In this document: one piece after another, positions 16,649 to 25,549 of the stretch | Numbering within the stretch: position 1 is the first letter of the stretch | How the letters are laid out: every line of letters starts with the position of its first letter | NCBI GenBank assembly: GCA_030696085.1 | Contig: JAUYNL010000075.1 | Coordinates: 1 to 45,694 of the forward strand | Direction: 5' to 3' | DNA: 45,694 nucleotides | Source: Luteolibacter sp. | GTDB taxonomy: Bacteria; Verrucomicrobiota; Verrucomicrobiia; Verrucomicrobiales; Akkermansiaceae | Program-made: the position numbers and the translations under genes | Notes under the pieces: model-generated | What the model was told of the DNA's origin: nothing | Seen by the model: only the letters and a program-made list of their open reading frames with translations | Databases searched by the model: none

Positions 16649-18565
16649 TCACTTTTTCTTCCGCAGGAAGGGCGGAAGGTCGAGATCCTCTCCTTCGAAG
16701 ACGTTCGGGTTCTCGCCTTCGAAGCGGCCGCGGGGGGTGGAATCCAGCGAGAGTTCGCTCTGCGGGCCGGCGGGTTTGATGCCGAGCCTGAGTTTTGGAG
16801 CCTCGGGTTCCGGCGATGGTGCCGGGGCTGGCTCGTCATCCAAATCAGGCACATAGTTTTTCGGTCCCACCACCGGACTCCACGGTTTGATGCCCGCCGG
16901 GCGCTTCGGCGGGAGCTTGCCGAAGCCGGCGGATTCCAGTTCCTGGTGATCGATGGAACTCGGATCGGTGATCGTTTCACCTTCGTCCGCCACGGCTTCG
17001 TAAGAATGATATTCCTCGTCCGCGTCAGCGGGTTCTTCATCTGCCTGCGCTTCCACCGTTTCGGCTGCTTCCACGATTTTCACGACTTCCACGGCGGGGA
17101 TTGCTTCGAGGTAGTTTTCAAATTCCTCATCTTCATCGTCGGCCACGGCCACGAATTCAGCGATCATCACGGCGGGTTTCTTCTCTGCGGGATCTTCTGG
17201 AAGAACGGTTTCGGTGAGGGTGTCGAGGTCCGGTTTTCCAGATAGGGAGGAGGGAGCCGGGATTGAGGGTTCGGCAAATGGCCGCTCGTCCTCAAAGAGG
17301 GTGGGCGCGGCGGTGGCTGCGGCTGCGGCGAGGGACCTGCGGAATGCCGAAAGCTCGGGTGCTGCCGGAGAGGCTGCGGGTGTTTCGGGAACGGCTTCGA
17401 AAACGGGGCTCGGCGATGATTGGGCGGGCCATTCGGGTTCGGCAGCGGGGACAAATGCCGGAAGTGCTTGCGCGGCGGCGGGCGCGGCGATCCTTGCTAC
17501 GGACGATGGAGGGGTGAAGCCCTGGCTGGGATCCAGCAGCGGATTGTCATTGTCGCCGGCGCTGCTCAGCGAATCGCGCGGGGCCATGGCGAGCGAATCC
17601 TCGGGCAGGGCGCTGATCAGAGTGAGGGAGAGGGCGTCGCCCATGGCGGGATCGACGGCCGCGCCGAAGAGGATGTGGGCTTTTTCCGGCACGAGTTTGT
17701 GCAGGCTCTGCATCAGCAATTCGATTTCGAAGAGTGTTAGATTCTCCCCTCCGCAGAGATGGACGAGCACTGTTTGCGCATCCTTGAGCAGCGTGCCCTG
17801 ATCGAGCAGGGGGCTTGCAAGCGCGTTGCGCAGTGCCTTGACGGCGCGATCCCGGCCCTCGGCCATGCCAGAGCCGAACAGGCAGCGGGAGCGGGTGGTC
17901 CGCAGCGCGCTCATCAAATCGTCAAGGCCGACATTGATCAGGCCCGGGCGGACGACGAGGCGGATGACGGCCTTGATCGACTCGCAAATCATGTGGTCCG
18001 CGGCCACGAATGCTTCGTGGATGCCTTGTTTGGCGAGCACGAGTTCGCCCATGCGGTTGTTGTCGAAGGTGACCAGCGCGTTTGACAGAACGGCGAGTTC
18101 GTTAAGGGCGGTTTCCGCCTGATCGCGGCGGCGCTTGCCCTCGAACGCGAAGGGCATGGTGGCGAAAACCACGACGAAGGCACCTTCTTCGCGGGCGATG
18201 CGGGTGACAATGGGGGCCGCCCCTGAGCCGGTGCCGCCACCCAGGCCGACGCAGAGAAAGACGATGCGCCGGCCCTTGATGGCCGCGCGGATCGGGTCTT
18301 CGGCTTCAAGCACCGCCTGATGGCCGAGCTCGGGATCGCCGCCAGTTCCAAGACCTTTGGTGAGATTGGCACCGAGCTGGATTTTTCCGCCGGCGAGGCA
18401 GGATCCGAGCGTGCGGATGTCGGTGTTGAGAGCGAGCAACTCGGTACCCTCCATGCCATCAAGCGCGATGCGTTCAAGCATGTTGGTTCCGGCACCGCCC
18501 AGGCCGATGATTTTCACGGCGGAGGTGGGGATGATCTGATGGGGATCGCGGGAATAGGGAATCAT
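16649..18565 (-). CDS. ftsZ: Cell-division protein FtsZ, extra-long
   Basis: This tubulin-like GTPase builds the division ring. Its 638 residues far exceed the usual 350-420. The GTPase core spans about 1-330: GLGGAGTNMLERI (21-33), LGTGGDPELG, and tubulin signature GGGTGSG (109-115). FEGKRRR follows at 141-147. The T7 loop reads N211-V-G213-L-D-D216 where most FtsZ have N-x-D-x-x-D, so the first of the two catalytic Asp positions is Gly. An acidic, Pro/Ala/Glu-rich linker of roughly 290 residues follows. It ends with the conserved peptide DLDLPPFLRKKK, which binds FtsA and other partners. It is the last gene of the division operon, 45 bases after ftsA. The core similarity and position make the call sure; the T7 change is unusual. 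Confidence 0.95.
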   Translation of the reverse strand: MIPYSRDPHQIIPTSAVKIIGLGGAGTNMLERIALDGMEGTELLALNTDIRTLGSCLAGGKIQLGANLTKGLGTGGDPELGHQAVLEAEDPIRAAIKGRRIVFLCVGLGGGTGSGAAPIVTRIAREEGAFVVVFATMPFAFEGKRRRDQAETALNELAVLSNALVTFDNNRMGELVLAKQGIHEAFVAADHMICESIKAVIRLVVRPGLINVGLDDLMSALRTTRSRCLFGSGMAEGRDRAVKALRNALASPLLDQGTLLKDAQTVLVHLCGGENLTLFEIELLMQSLHKLVPEKAHILFGAAVDPAMGDALSLTLISALPEDSLAMAPRDSLSSAGDNDNPLLDPSQGFTPPSSVARIAAPAAAQALPAFVPAAEPEWPAQSSPSPVFEAVPETPAASPAAPELSAFRRSLAAAAATAAPTLFEDERPFAEPSIPAPSSLSGKPDLDTLTETVLPEDPAEKKPAVMIAEFVAVADDEDEEFENYLEAIPAVEVVKIVEAAETVEAQADEEPADADEEYHSYEAVADEGETITDPSSIDHQELESAGFGKLPPKRPAGIKPWSPVVGPKNYVPDLDDEPAPAPSPEPEAPKLRLGIKPAGPQSELSLDSTPRGRFEGENPNVFEGEDLDLPPFLRKKK

Positions 18566-18610
18566 GGCGGAGAAGTTTTTGGATGATGAATTTTGAATGG
18601 TGAATGGTTC

Positions 18611-19825
18611 TCACCGCCCGAAGGGCCAGAACAGGCTGCCGATTTTTCCGATCAATCCGGGAGGTTCGGCGCGTTCGGTTTCCAGGATCTGGGCGTAGCG
18701 GATCAAGCCGATGGAGGTGGCGTAGCGCGGGTCCTTGAAATTGGCCTGGATGCCGCTGATTTCCGGGAGCTCCGGGCGGTAGATGTCGCGGCCGAAAATC
18801 TCGAAGGCCAGTTCGCTGAAGCCGCGCATCAGGCTGGTGCCGCCGGTCAGGAAAATCCCCGCGCCGATGGCTTCGACCGAATCTGCGGGCAGGCGTTGTT
18901 TCACCAGGCGCAGGGTTTCCTCCAGCCGCTGGCGGATGACTTCGTTGAGCACGGCGCGGCTGACCTCCACTTCGGCAAAGCCGCGCTCGTCGGTGAGTTT
19001 CGCATTGCCGACCGAATGCAGCGGATCGGCTGAGGCGTCGCCCTCATTGACTTTGAGGCTCTCGGCCTTGGAAAACGGCAGGCCGGTGACGAGGTGGATG
19101 TCATTGGTGATGTGATCGCCGCCGACGGGGATGCAGCCGGATGCGGTGATGGCGCCGCCGAGGTAGAGCGCGTAGTCGGTGGTGCCGCCGCCGATATCGA
19201 TGACCAGCGCACCGCGCTGGCGGTGTTCGCGATCAAGCGCCATCTGGGCGGTGGCGATCGGGGAAAAGACGATATCGTCCACTTCCAAGGGCATTTCGCG
19301 CACGAGTTTGATGCTGTTCTGGATGCGGGTGCCGATGCCGTGGACCACATGGAAATCCGCTTCCACGGTTTTGCCATAGAGCCCGACCGGGGCGGTGGAT
19401 TGCTCGAAGCCATCGAGCCAGTAGTTGCGGATGATCGGATGCAGATAGACGTGATCCTGAGGGATGTGCACTTCGCGGGCGATGGTGCGGGCTTCCTCGA
19501 CGTGGTCGGGCGAGACGACAGGTTCTCCATCCGGCAGGCGGAAGGTGCCGCGGTTGTTGATGCCGCGGATGTGGGCGCCGGTCACGGCGAGAAACACGCT
19601 GCCGATTTCCACATCGCTGGCGTCCTCCGCCTTGGCCAGCGCGTCCTTGAGGCAGGCGCGGGCCTGCGAGTAGTCGAAAATCTCGCCCTTGCGCACTCCG
19701 GCGCTTTTGGTTTCGCCGATGCCGAGGATTTTCACGGCGCTGTCCGCCTTCACCTCGCCGACCACCATGCAGGTCTTGCTGGTGCCGATTTCGAGTCCGA
19801 CGTGGATTTTGGTGCGACGTGCCAT
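18611..19825 (-). CDS. ftsA: Cell-division protein FtsA
   Basis: This 404-residue actin-like ATPase tethers FtsZ to the membrane. It starts HVGLEIGTSKTCMVVGE (phosphate 1 motif). It carries the SHS2-type insert region (FLAVTGAHIRGINNRG), the phosphate 2 motif VIDIGGGTTDYAL, and the adenosine motif IFLTGGTSLM. The C-terminal FGR is preceded by an amphipathic-looking segment (LIGKIGSLFWPF) that would bind the inner membrane. It sits 20 bases after ftsQ and 45 before ftsZ, the normal order. Confidence 0.96.
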   Translation of the reverse strand: MARRTKIHVGLEIGTSKTCMVVGEVKADSAVKILGIGETKSAGVRKGEIFDYSQARACLKDALAKAEDASDVEIGSVFLAVTGAHIRGINNRGTFRLPDGEPVVSPDHVEEARTIAREVHIPQDHVYLHPIIRNYWLDGFEQSTAPVGLYGKTVEADFHVVHGIGTRIQNSIKLVREMPLEVDDIVFSPIATAQMALDREHRQRGALVIDIGGGTTDYALYLGGAITASGCIPVGGDHITNDIHLVTGLPFSKAESLKVNEGDASADPLHSVGNAKLTDERGFAEVEVSRAVLNEVIRQRLEETLRLVKQRLPADSVEAIGAGIFLTGGTSLMRGFSELAFEIFGRDIYRPELPEISGIQANFKDPRYATSIGLIRYAQILETERAEPPGLIGKIGSLFWPFGR

Positions 19826-19845
19826 GGGGGTGGAAAAGAAGGGGC

Positions 19846-20835
19846 TCAGTTGCGGTTGAGGAGATTGCTCAGATCGCGTGCGCGGCGGGTCTCATCATCA
19901 CCGGCCGCATCCGCAGTGGCGGAGACGGGAATGGCTTTCGGCGGCGAGGCTTCATGACTCAGGGTGATGGGAATGTTGTATTTTGGGATCAGGTTGATGG
20001 TGGAAATGACATAACCCTTTTCTCCGGAATGATCCAATGCGGCGCGCAGACTTTCCATCTGACGGGCGTGATCGCCAAGGCTGAAGATTGCCGAAGTTCC
20101 CTGGCGGGTGAGAAGTTCAAGCGACCATTCGTTGACCTGGCGGATGGATTCGATCCACTGGACGGCCTCCGGATCCGCCGCGCGGGCGGAGTCCAGCAGC
20201 AGGAAACAATGCGCCAACTCGGGATGGCGGATCTTTTTGCCCACGATGATCGGATGCCCGGCGGATGCTGGCAGCACGATGATCGGCAGGGAGGCGGCGG
20301 AGGCGCTTTGCGTTTCAGGGCAGGGATAGGGGATGCCCAGGTGGTCCACCAGCATGGCTCCAGTGCGCCGGACATCGGAAAAACCGGCATCGGGACAGGA
20401 TATCCAGGCTTTCGGGACGCGTGGAATGATCCGGACTGCCAGGGTGCCGGGCAGGTGGCGCTCCACCTTGGCCTCGGTGATGGCTGGCAGGGATTGGAGT
20501 TTTTGGCGGACGTTTTCCACGTCGATATCGAAGAGGCTCGGGCAGGCATTGAGGTCGATGCCGGTGGCGGCGGCCACGCCAGACTCGTCGATCACGGGGT
20601 TGGTGTTGAGGTCGATCACCTGAAGGCGGAAGTCCGGATTCTGATAGAAAGCCTTGCGCACGCCCTGCCAGATGCCCCAGCCGATGCCGCCGAGCGCGGC
20701 GATCACGCAGGCGAGCTTGGCGAGTTTCCCGGCGAAGCTGAGAAAGCCGAACCAGGCGATGCGCGGTGACATGACGCGCACTTCGAGCACGCTCTGGCGA
20801 TCATGGCGGCGGTTGCGGGTGGTTTTGCGTTTCAT
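19846..20835 (-). CDS. ftsQ: Cell-division protein FtsQ/DivIB
   Basis: This 329-residue bitopic membrane protein of the divisome links FtsBL to early proteins. The N-terminal cytoplasmic tail is strongly basic (MKRKTTRNRRHDR). It is followed by one transmembrane helix at about 37-57 and a POTRA domain at about 70-140: FRLQVIDLNTNPVI, then LFDIDVENVRQKLQSLPAI and EAKVERHLPGTLAVRIIPR. The latter matches the FtsQ consensus for V-x-R-x-x-P-x-x-L. A beta domain follows. Sequence conservation in this family is low, so the call relies on the POTRA pattern plus its place between ddl and ftsA. Confidence 0.9.
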   Translation of the reverse strand: MKRKTTRNRRHDRQSVLEVRVMSPRIAWFGFLSFAGKLAKLACVIAALGGIGWGIWQGVRKAFYQNPDFRLQVIDLNTNPVIDESGVAAATGIDLNACPSLFDIDVENVRQKLQSLPAITEAKVERHLPGTLAVRIIPRVPKAWISCPDAGFSDVRRTGAMLVDHLGIPYPCPETQSASAASLPIIVLPASAGHPIIVGKKIRHPELAHCFLLLDSARAADPEAVQWIESIRQVNEWSLELLTRQGTSAIFSLGDHARQMESLRAALDHSGEKGYVISTINLIPKYNIPITLSHEASPPKAIPVSATADAAGDDETRRARDLSNLLNRN

Positions 20836-20863
20836 GGTGGCGGACGGTTGTTTCTGAAACTGC

Positions 20864-21781
20864 CTATTTTCTCAACTGATACGATTGTTCGGCGATGATC
20901 CTGCAAAGCACGGGAAACGAGATGCCGGTGGCGGCGGCGGCCTTTGGCAGCAGGCTGGTTTCCGTCATGCCGGGAATGGTGTTGACCTCCAGCACGAAGG
21001 GCCTGTTCCGCGCATCGAGCAACACGTCCACCCGCGAATAGATTTCGACGCCGAGCGAGCGGTGGGCGGCGAGCGCGGCCTGCTGGACGGCGAGGGTGGT
21101 CTCCTCATCCAGATCCGCCGGGCAGATGTATTGGCTGCCTTTCGCGCCGGAGAGCCACGGATACTTGCTGGCCATGTCATACACGCCCTCCGGTGGAATG
21201 ATGTGGACGATGGGCAGCGCCTGGTCGTTGAGAATGCCGACGGTGAGTTCCATGCCCGCGATGAATTCCTCGACAAGGATGTCATCGCCGTATTTCGCGG
21301 CATCCGTCATGGCGGCTTCGGCCTTGGATTGATCATGCACGATGTGAACGCCCACGCTCGATCCCTCACGCGGCGGCTTGACGACGAATGGAGCGGCAAA
21401 GGACGGCAGTTTCGGACCTGCGGAAACATCGATGATTTCCGCGCACGGAGTGGGCACTCCGGCGGCGACGAAGGCGGCTTTCGCGAGATTCTTGTCGAAG
21501 GCCGAGCGGCTGCTTTGCACGCCCGCGCCGGTATAGGGGACGCCCATGCCTTCGAGTATCTGTTGGAGCTGGCCGTCCTCGCCGAAGGTGCCATGGATCA
21601 CGTTGAACGCGAGCCCGGTGCCGGGAGGGAGCTCGATGAGGGTGCCGGTGATGTCCACGGGTTCGGCATCCAGGCCGAGGTCGCGCAGTGCGGTGAGCAC
21701 GGCGTTTCCGGATGCGAGCGAGACCTGCCGTTCGGAGCCGGGACCGCCCATGAGGACGGCGATTTTGATGGAGGATAGCAT
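20864..21781 (-). CDS. ddl: D-alanine--D-alanine ligase
   Basis: This 305-residue ATP-grasp enzyme joins two D-Ala for the peptidoglycan stem. Visible marks are VLMGGPGSERQVSLASG at the start, the HGTFGEDGQLQ motif, FVVKPPREGSSVGVH (ATP loop), and YICPADLDEE. FVLEVNTIPGMTETSLLPKAA carries the metal and catalytic residues. The length is normal. It lies 28 bases before ftsQ and 34 bases after the murC-murB fusion. The ligase motif YICPA fits the D-Ala-D-Ala rather than the D-Ala-D-Lac form only loosely. Confidence 0.95.
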   Translation of the reverse strand: MLSSIKIAVLMGGPGSERQVSLASGNAVLTALRDLGLDAEPVDITGTLIELPPGTGLAFNVIHGTFGEDGQLQQILEGMGVPYTGAGVQSSRSAFDKNLAKAAFVAAGVPTPCAEIIDVSAGPKLPSFAAPFVVKPPREGSSVGVHIVHDQSKAEAAMTDAAKYGDDILVEEFIAGMELTVGILNDQALPIVHIIPPEGVYDMASKYPWLSGAKGSQYICPADLDEETTLAVQQAALAAHRSLGVEIYSRVDVLLDARNRPFVLEVNTIPGMTETSLLPKAAAATGISFPVLCRIIAEQSYQLRK

Positions 21782-21815
21782 GGTGAATTTCAGCGTTTCA
21801 GTTTTTCAGCTTCTA

Positions 21816-24116
21816 TCAAAAAGCGGCTTCGTCCTCGCCGAGGATTTTCACTTCGGTTTCGAGTTCGACTCCGCGTTCGCTTCTGGCTTTCTTTTGGATG
21901 GTCCGGATGAGGTCGAGGATTTCCCTGGCGCTTGCGCCGCCCTTGTTGACGAGGAAATTGCCATGCGCCTCCGAAACGGCGGCGTGGCCGACGCTCGCGC
22001 CCTTGAGGCCGAGTGAATCGATCAGGCGGCCGGCGGGGATTTCCTCCGGGTTTTTGAAGGTGCAGCCGGCGGAAGCCATGACCGGCTGGGATGCCTTGCG
22101 CTTCTCGCGGGAATCATCCCAGCGTTGCCTGATGTTCTCCGGTTTATCGGGCTTGCCCTTGAATACAGCCTGCAGCGCGAAGTTGCGTCGCAGTTCTGAC
22201 ACGTTGCGATAGCTGGAAACGATCTCCTCGCGTTCGCGGGTGCGGATCACGCCGTCCTCATCGAGGAAGGTGACGCGCACCACCTGGTCGAAGGTTTCCA
22301 CGCCCATGGCACCGGCGTTCATGCGCAGCGCGCCGCCGACGTTTCCTGGGATGCCTTCCATCCATTCGAAGCCGCCGATGCCGGCCGCTCCCGCCACGCT
22401 GGCTAGTTTCTTGAGGCGCACGCCCGCGCCGGCGGTGATCTCGCCGCGGGTGCCGAGGGTGACGTCGGAAAACGCACCGCCCGTCGGATGGATGACCGCG
22501 CCGCGGATGCCGCCATCGCGCACTAACAAATTCGAACCACGTCCCACGACGCGCACCGGGATGCCGCGCTCGCGGCAGTAATCGACGAGAAACGCGAAGC
22601 CATAGAAACTGTGCGGCTCCACCCAGAACTGGGCGGGTCCGCCGACGAGCAGGGTGGTGTGTTTGCTCATCGGCTCATAGAGCTTGCCATGAATCTCGCC
22701 GGGCGGCATGAGGCCGCGCATGTCCTCAAGTGTCTTGAGGTCCTTGGCGATGCGGGCGCCGGCTTCATGGACGTTGCCCGCGCCCAGCGTGATGAGCAGG
22801 TCTCCGGTTTGCAGCGCGTTGCCCACCTCGTGGTGCGCGGTTGATAGATCGGGGAGATAGGTGGCGGGGATGTCGCCATGGAGATTCATCGCATCCACGA
22901 TGGTCTGGCCCGAGACGCCGGCGATGGGTTTTTCCGAGGCCGGATAGACATCGCTGACAAACACGAGGTCCGCGGCTTGCAGGACCTTGCCGAAATCATC
23001 GGCGAGCGCCTGGGTGCGGGTGTAGCGATGAGGCTGGAAAAGCACGACAAGCCGCTGCGGCTTGAGCGAGCGCGCGGTCTGCAAGGTGGCGGCGAGTTCG
23101 GAGGGATGGTGGCCGTAGTCGTCCACGATGCGATAACCTGCGGATAGATATTTCGTTTCGAAGCGGCGCTTGGCGCCCGCAAAGGTGGACAAGGCGCGGG
23201 CGATCAACGGAAACTCCGCGCCGCAACAGTCGGCCAGGGCGATGGCGGCGAGCGCGTTGAGGATGTTGTGACTTCCCGGGATGCCGAGTTCGATGTCGCC
23301 GAGAGCCTCGCCGTTTTTCATCACGGTGAATGCGGAGGAGCCTTTGAGGTCGCGCACGTCGGTGGCGGTGTAGTCGGCATCCTCCCAGCCATAGGAAACG
23401 GAGTTGTTGCGGCCCGCGCAGAGCTCGTGGGCCACAGGATCCTCGGCGCAATAGATCAGCTTGCCGCGCGTCTGCTCGGCGAGGGTGGTGAAGACCTCGC
23501 GGATGTGGTCGAGATCGCGGTAGAAATCGAGGTGTTCGGCCTCGATGTTGAGGATCACCGAGTGTTCCGGCCGGTAGAGGGCGAGCGTGCCATCGCTTTC
23601 ATCGCCCTCGGCGACCATGAATTCGCCGTCCTCGGACCATTTCGCGTTCGCGCCGAGGATCGGGATTTCCGCGCCGACGTAGTGGCTGGGTTTCTGCCCG
23701 GCCTCGCGCAGGACGTGGGCGGTCATGGATGAGGTGGTGGTTTTCCCATGAGTGCCGGAAATGATGATTCCCTTGCGGGTGTGGAGGATGGCACCGAGGC
23801 ATTCCGCGCGGCGGTAGAGCGGGATTTTCGCGGCGGCGGCGGCGGCGTAGGCCGGATTTTCCGGGCGGATGGCGGAGGAAAATACGACGAGGTCCGCGCC
23901 GTTCACGGCTTCCGCGGTGTGAGGCGAGGAAAAAACGAGTCCCACGCCCTGCATGCGTTCGGTTTCCGCAGTGGTCACGCGATCCGATCCGCTGACTTTG
24001 TGGCCCATGCCCAGAAGCAGCAGGGCAAGCCCGCTCATGCCGGATCCGGCCACTCCGATAAGATGGATCTGGAGCGGCTTGCGGGTATCGGTGAGGCGCT
24101 GGCTGAGGACGTTCAT
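21816..24116 (-). CDS. murC/murB: MurC-MurB fusion: UDP-MurNAc-L-Ala ligase / UDP-MurNAc dehydrogenase
   Basis: This 766-residue bifunctional cytoplasmic enzyme has an N-terminal MurC half (about 1-470) that adds L-Ala to UDP-MurNAc: HLIGVAGSGMSGLALLL, ISGTHGKTTTSSM (P-loop), AEGDESDGT, HHPSELAAT and FQPHRYTRT. The C-terminal MurB half (about 485-766) is the FAD-dependent reductase that makes UDP-MurNAc: VVGRGSNLLVRDGG, FEWMEGIPGNVGGALRMNAGA, SAGCTFKNP and the catalytic Glu region LETEVKILGE. A frame remains open upstream to 24587, but ATG 24116 overlaps the murG stop (ATGA) and starts exactly at the family N-terminus. MurB acts just before MurC, so the fusion joins consecutive steps. Confidence 0.94.
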   Translation of the reverse strand: MNVLSQRLTDTRKPLQIHLIGVAGSGMSGLALLLLGMGHKVSGSDRVTTAETERMQGVGLVFSSPHTAEAVNGADLVVFSSAIRPENPAYAAAAAAKIPLYRRAECLGAILHTRKGIIISGTHGKTTTSSMTAHVLREAGQKPSHYVGAEIPILGANAKWSEDGEFMVAEGDESDGTLALYRPEHSVILNIEAEHLDFYRDLDHIREVFTTLAEQTRGKLIYCAEDPVAHELCAGRNNSVSYGWEDADYTATDVRDLKGSSAFTVMKNGEALGDIELGIPGSHNILNALAAIALADCCGAEFPLIARALSTFAGAKRRFETKYLSAGYRIVDDYGHHPSELAATLQTARSLKPQRLVVLFQPHRYTRTQALADDFGKVLQAADLVFVSDVYPASEKPIAGVSGQTIVDAMNLHGDIPATYLPDLSTAHHEVGNALQTGDLLITLGAGNVHEAGARIAKDLKTLEDMRGLMPPGEIHGKLYEPMSKHTTLLVGGPAQFWVEPHSFYGFAFLVDYCRERGIPVRVVGRGSNLLVRDGGIRGAVIHPTGGAFSDVTLGTRGEITAGAGVRLKKLASVAGAAGIGGFEWMEGIPGNVGGALRMNAGAMGVETFDQVVRVTFLDEDGVIRTREREEIVSSYRNVSELRRNFALQAVFKGKPDKPENIRQRWDDSREKRKASQPVMASAGCTFKNPEEIPAGRLIDSLGLKGASVGHAAVSEAHGNFLVNKGGASAREILDLIRTIQKKARSERGVELETEVKILGEDEAAF

Positions 24117-25210
24117 GAGTGAGTGAGAGTGGCTTCGATGGCGGTGCATACCCGTTGCGCGGCATCGGGGACGGCAAGTGCGCGAGCGGCTTTTGCCATG
24201 CGTTTGTAAGTTGGCAAGTCCCGGAGGATGGAAGTGGCCATCGAAGCGAGTTTTTCCGCATCGAGGTCGCGTTCCTGAATGAGCACGGCGGCACCAGCGG
24301 CGGCGAAGATCTCGGCATTGCGCGTCTGGTGGTCGTCCGCGGCGAAAGGGAAGGGAATCAGGATCGAGGGGTGGCCGCACATCGCGATTTCGGTGAGGCT
24401 GGAGGCGCCGGCCCGTGCGATGACGAGATCCGCCACGGCATAGGCGGTGGGCATTTGATCGCAGAAACCGAGCACCATGTGGTTGGTCCGGCCGCTGGCG
24501 ATTTCCGTGACGCGCGCGAAATCCAGTGCTCCGGCGATGTGCAGCACCTGCGTTTCCGGCGGCAGCTTGCCGGCGGCTTCCGCGCACAGTTCGTTCAGGC
24601 GGCGCGCACCCTGGCTGCCGCCCGTGACGAGAATCGTGGTTTTCCCAGGATCGAGGCCGAAATGGGCGGCGGCTTCCTTATGGGTAGGCAGCTTCGCGAT
24701 TTCCGGACGGACCGGCGTGCCAGTGGTCACCGTTTCGCGATGCGGAAAGAACGCCTTGGCGGCATCCAGCCCAAGGAAGACCTGGGTGCAAAACCGGCTG
24801 GTCAGCACATTGGCGCGGCCCGGCCTGGCGTTCGAGTCGTGGACGAAGGTTTTGAGGCCGAGTTTGTGAGCGGCATAGACTGGCGGCAGCGAGGTGAAGC
24901 CACCCATGCCGAGCACCGCATCCGCGCCGAAGCCCCGCAGGATCGCCTTGCAGCGGCGGATTGTGCCCCAGGTTTTCCATAAAAACGGCAGCATCCGAGG
25001 CGAAAACGTCGGCGGTTTCGCCTCGGCGGGCAGCGTCTGGAACCGCAGGTGCGGGTATTTCGCGGAAGCCTCGGCATCCACCTTCTTTTCGGAGATCAGC
25101 AGCAGCACCTCATGGCCGCGCGTGCGCAGCGCTTCCCCTACGGCGATGCCGGGAAACAGGTGGCCGCCCGTGCCGCCACAGGCGATGATGATTTTCAAGG
25201 ATTTGGACAC
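24113..25210 (-). CDS. murG: MurG: lipid II-forming GlcNAc transferase
   Basis: This 365-residue GT28 enzyme of the inner-membrane cytoplasmic face adds GlcNAc to lipid I, giving lipid II. The N-terminal IIACGGTGGHLFPGIAVGEAL is the diagnostic G-loop. GMGGFTSLPPVYAA and VTGGSQGARRLNE follow, then VIARAGASSLTEI and IPFPFAADDHQTRNAE for UDP-GlcNAc binding. The start was set at GTG 25210 (VSKSLKIII) because the family begins at this point; an ATG at 25303 in the same frame would add 31 residues unlike MurG. It is the first gene of the operon. Its usual upstream partners (mraY, murD, ftsW) are not adjacent. Confidence 0.93.
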   Translation of the reverse strand: MSKSLKIIIACGGTGGHLFPGIAVGEALRTRGHEVLLLISEKKVDAEASAKYPHLRFQTLPAEAKPPTFSPRMLPFLWKTWGTIRRCKAILRGFGADAVLGMGGFTSLPPVYAAHKLGLKTFVHDSNARPGRANVLTSRFCTQVFLGLDAAKAFFPHRETVTTGTPVRPEIAKLPTHKEAAAHFGLDPGKTTILVTGGSQGARRLNELCAEAAGKLPPETQVLHIAGALDFARVTEIASGRTNHMVLGFCDQMPTAYAVADLVIARAGASSLTEIAMCGHPSILIPFPFAADDHQTRNAEIFAAAGAAVLIQERDLDAEKLASMATSILRDLPTYKRMAKAARALAVPDAAQRVCTAIEATLTHS

Positions 25211-25549
25211 GCGCAGGAGAGTGAACGACCGGCAGGAGACGCGCAAAGCAACAAAATCCGCATCCCCTCGCGCGGACTTAAACAAATCTTGACTATACGG
25301 CAATCCTCAAAATGTCCTGAAGACGGTTTACGAAACTGTGTGAAGCACACTCGGCGGGTTTCCCAGCTTGCCGGCAGTGGGAGTCGGCGTGCTTCGACGA
25401 CTCCGTTCGACAGGGTGGAAATCCGCTACGACATCGACCTGTTCAAAGTCATCGGCAATGTCTCGATCGAGGTGGTGCGGCAACCCTCGGTCGCGATTCT
25501 AGCCGCGCACTGCGCGGCGGCGCTATTGCTGCGGCGTACCCGGCCTCGT
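25211..25549. other. Gap upstream of murG
   Basis: This 339-base stretch between the hisJ-like gene and murG, both on the minus strand, has no supported gene. It should contain the promoter of the division operon; a TATAGT hexamer on the minus strand near 25290-25296 lacks a convincing -35 at proper spacing. A perfect 7-bp GC palindrome at about 25502-25518 has no T tract. Confidence 0.5.

Noticed and set aside
24117..24587. Upstream extension of the murC-murB frame (157 more residues)
   Set aside because: It lies entirely inside murG in another frame, and ATG 24116 overlapping the murG stop fits the family N-terminus.
25502..25518. GC palindrome considered as a terminator of the histidinol-phosphatase gene
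   Set aside because: It has a 7-bp stem and no T tract on either strand, and lies downstream of the murG promoter region rather than after a plus-strand gene.
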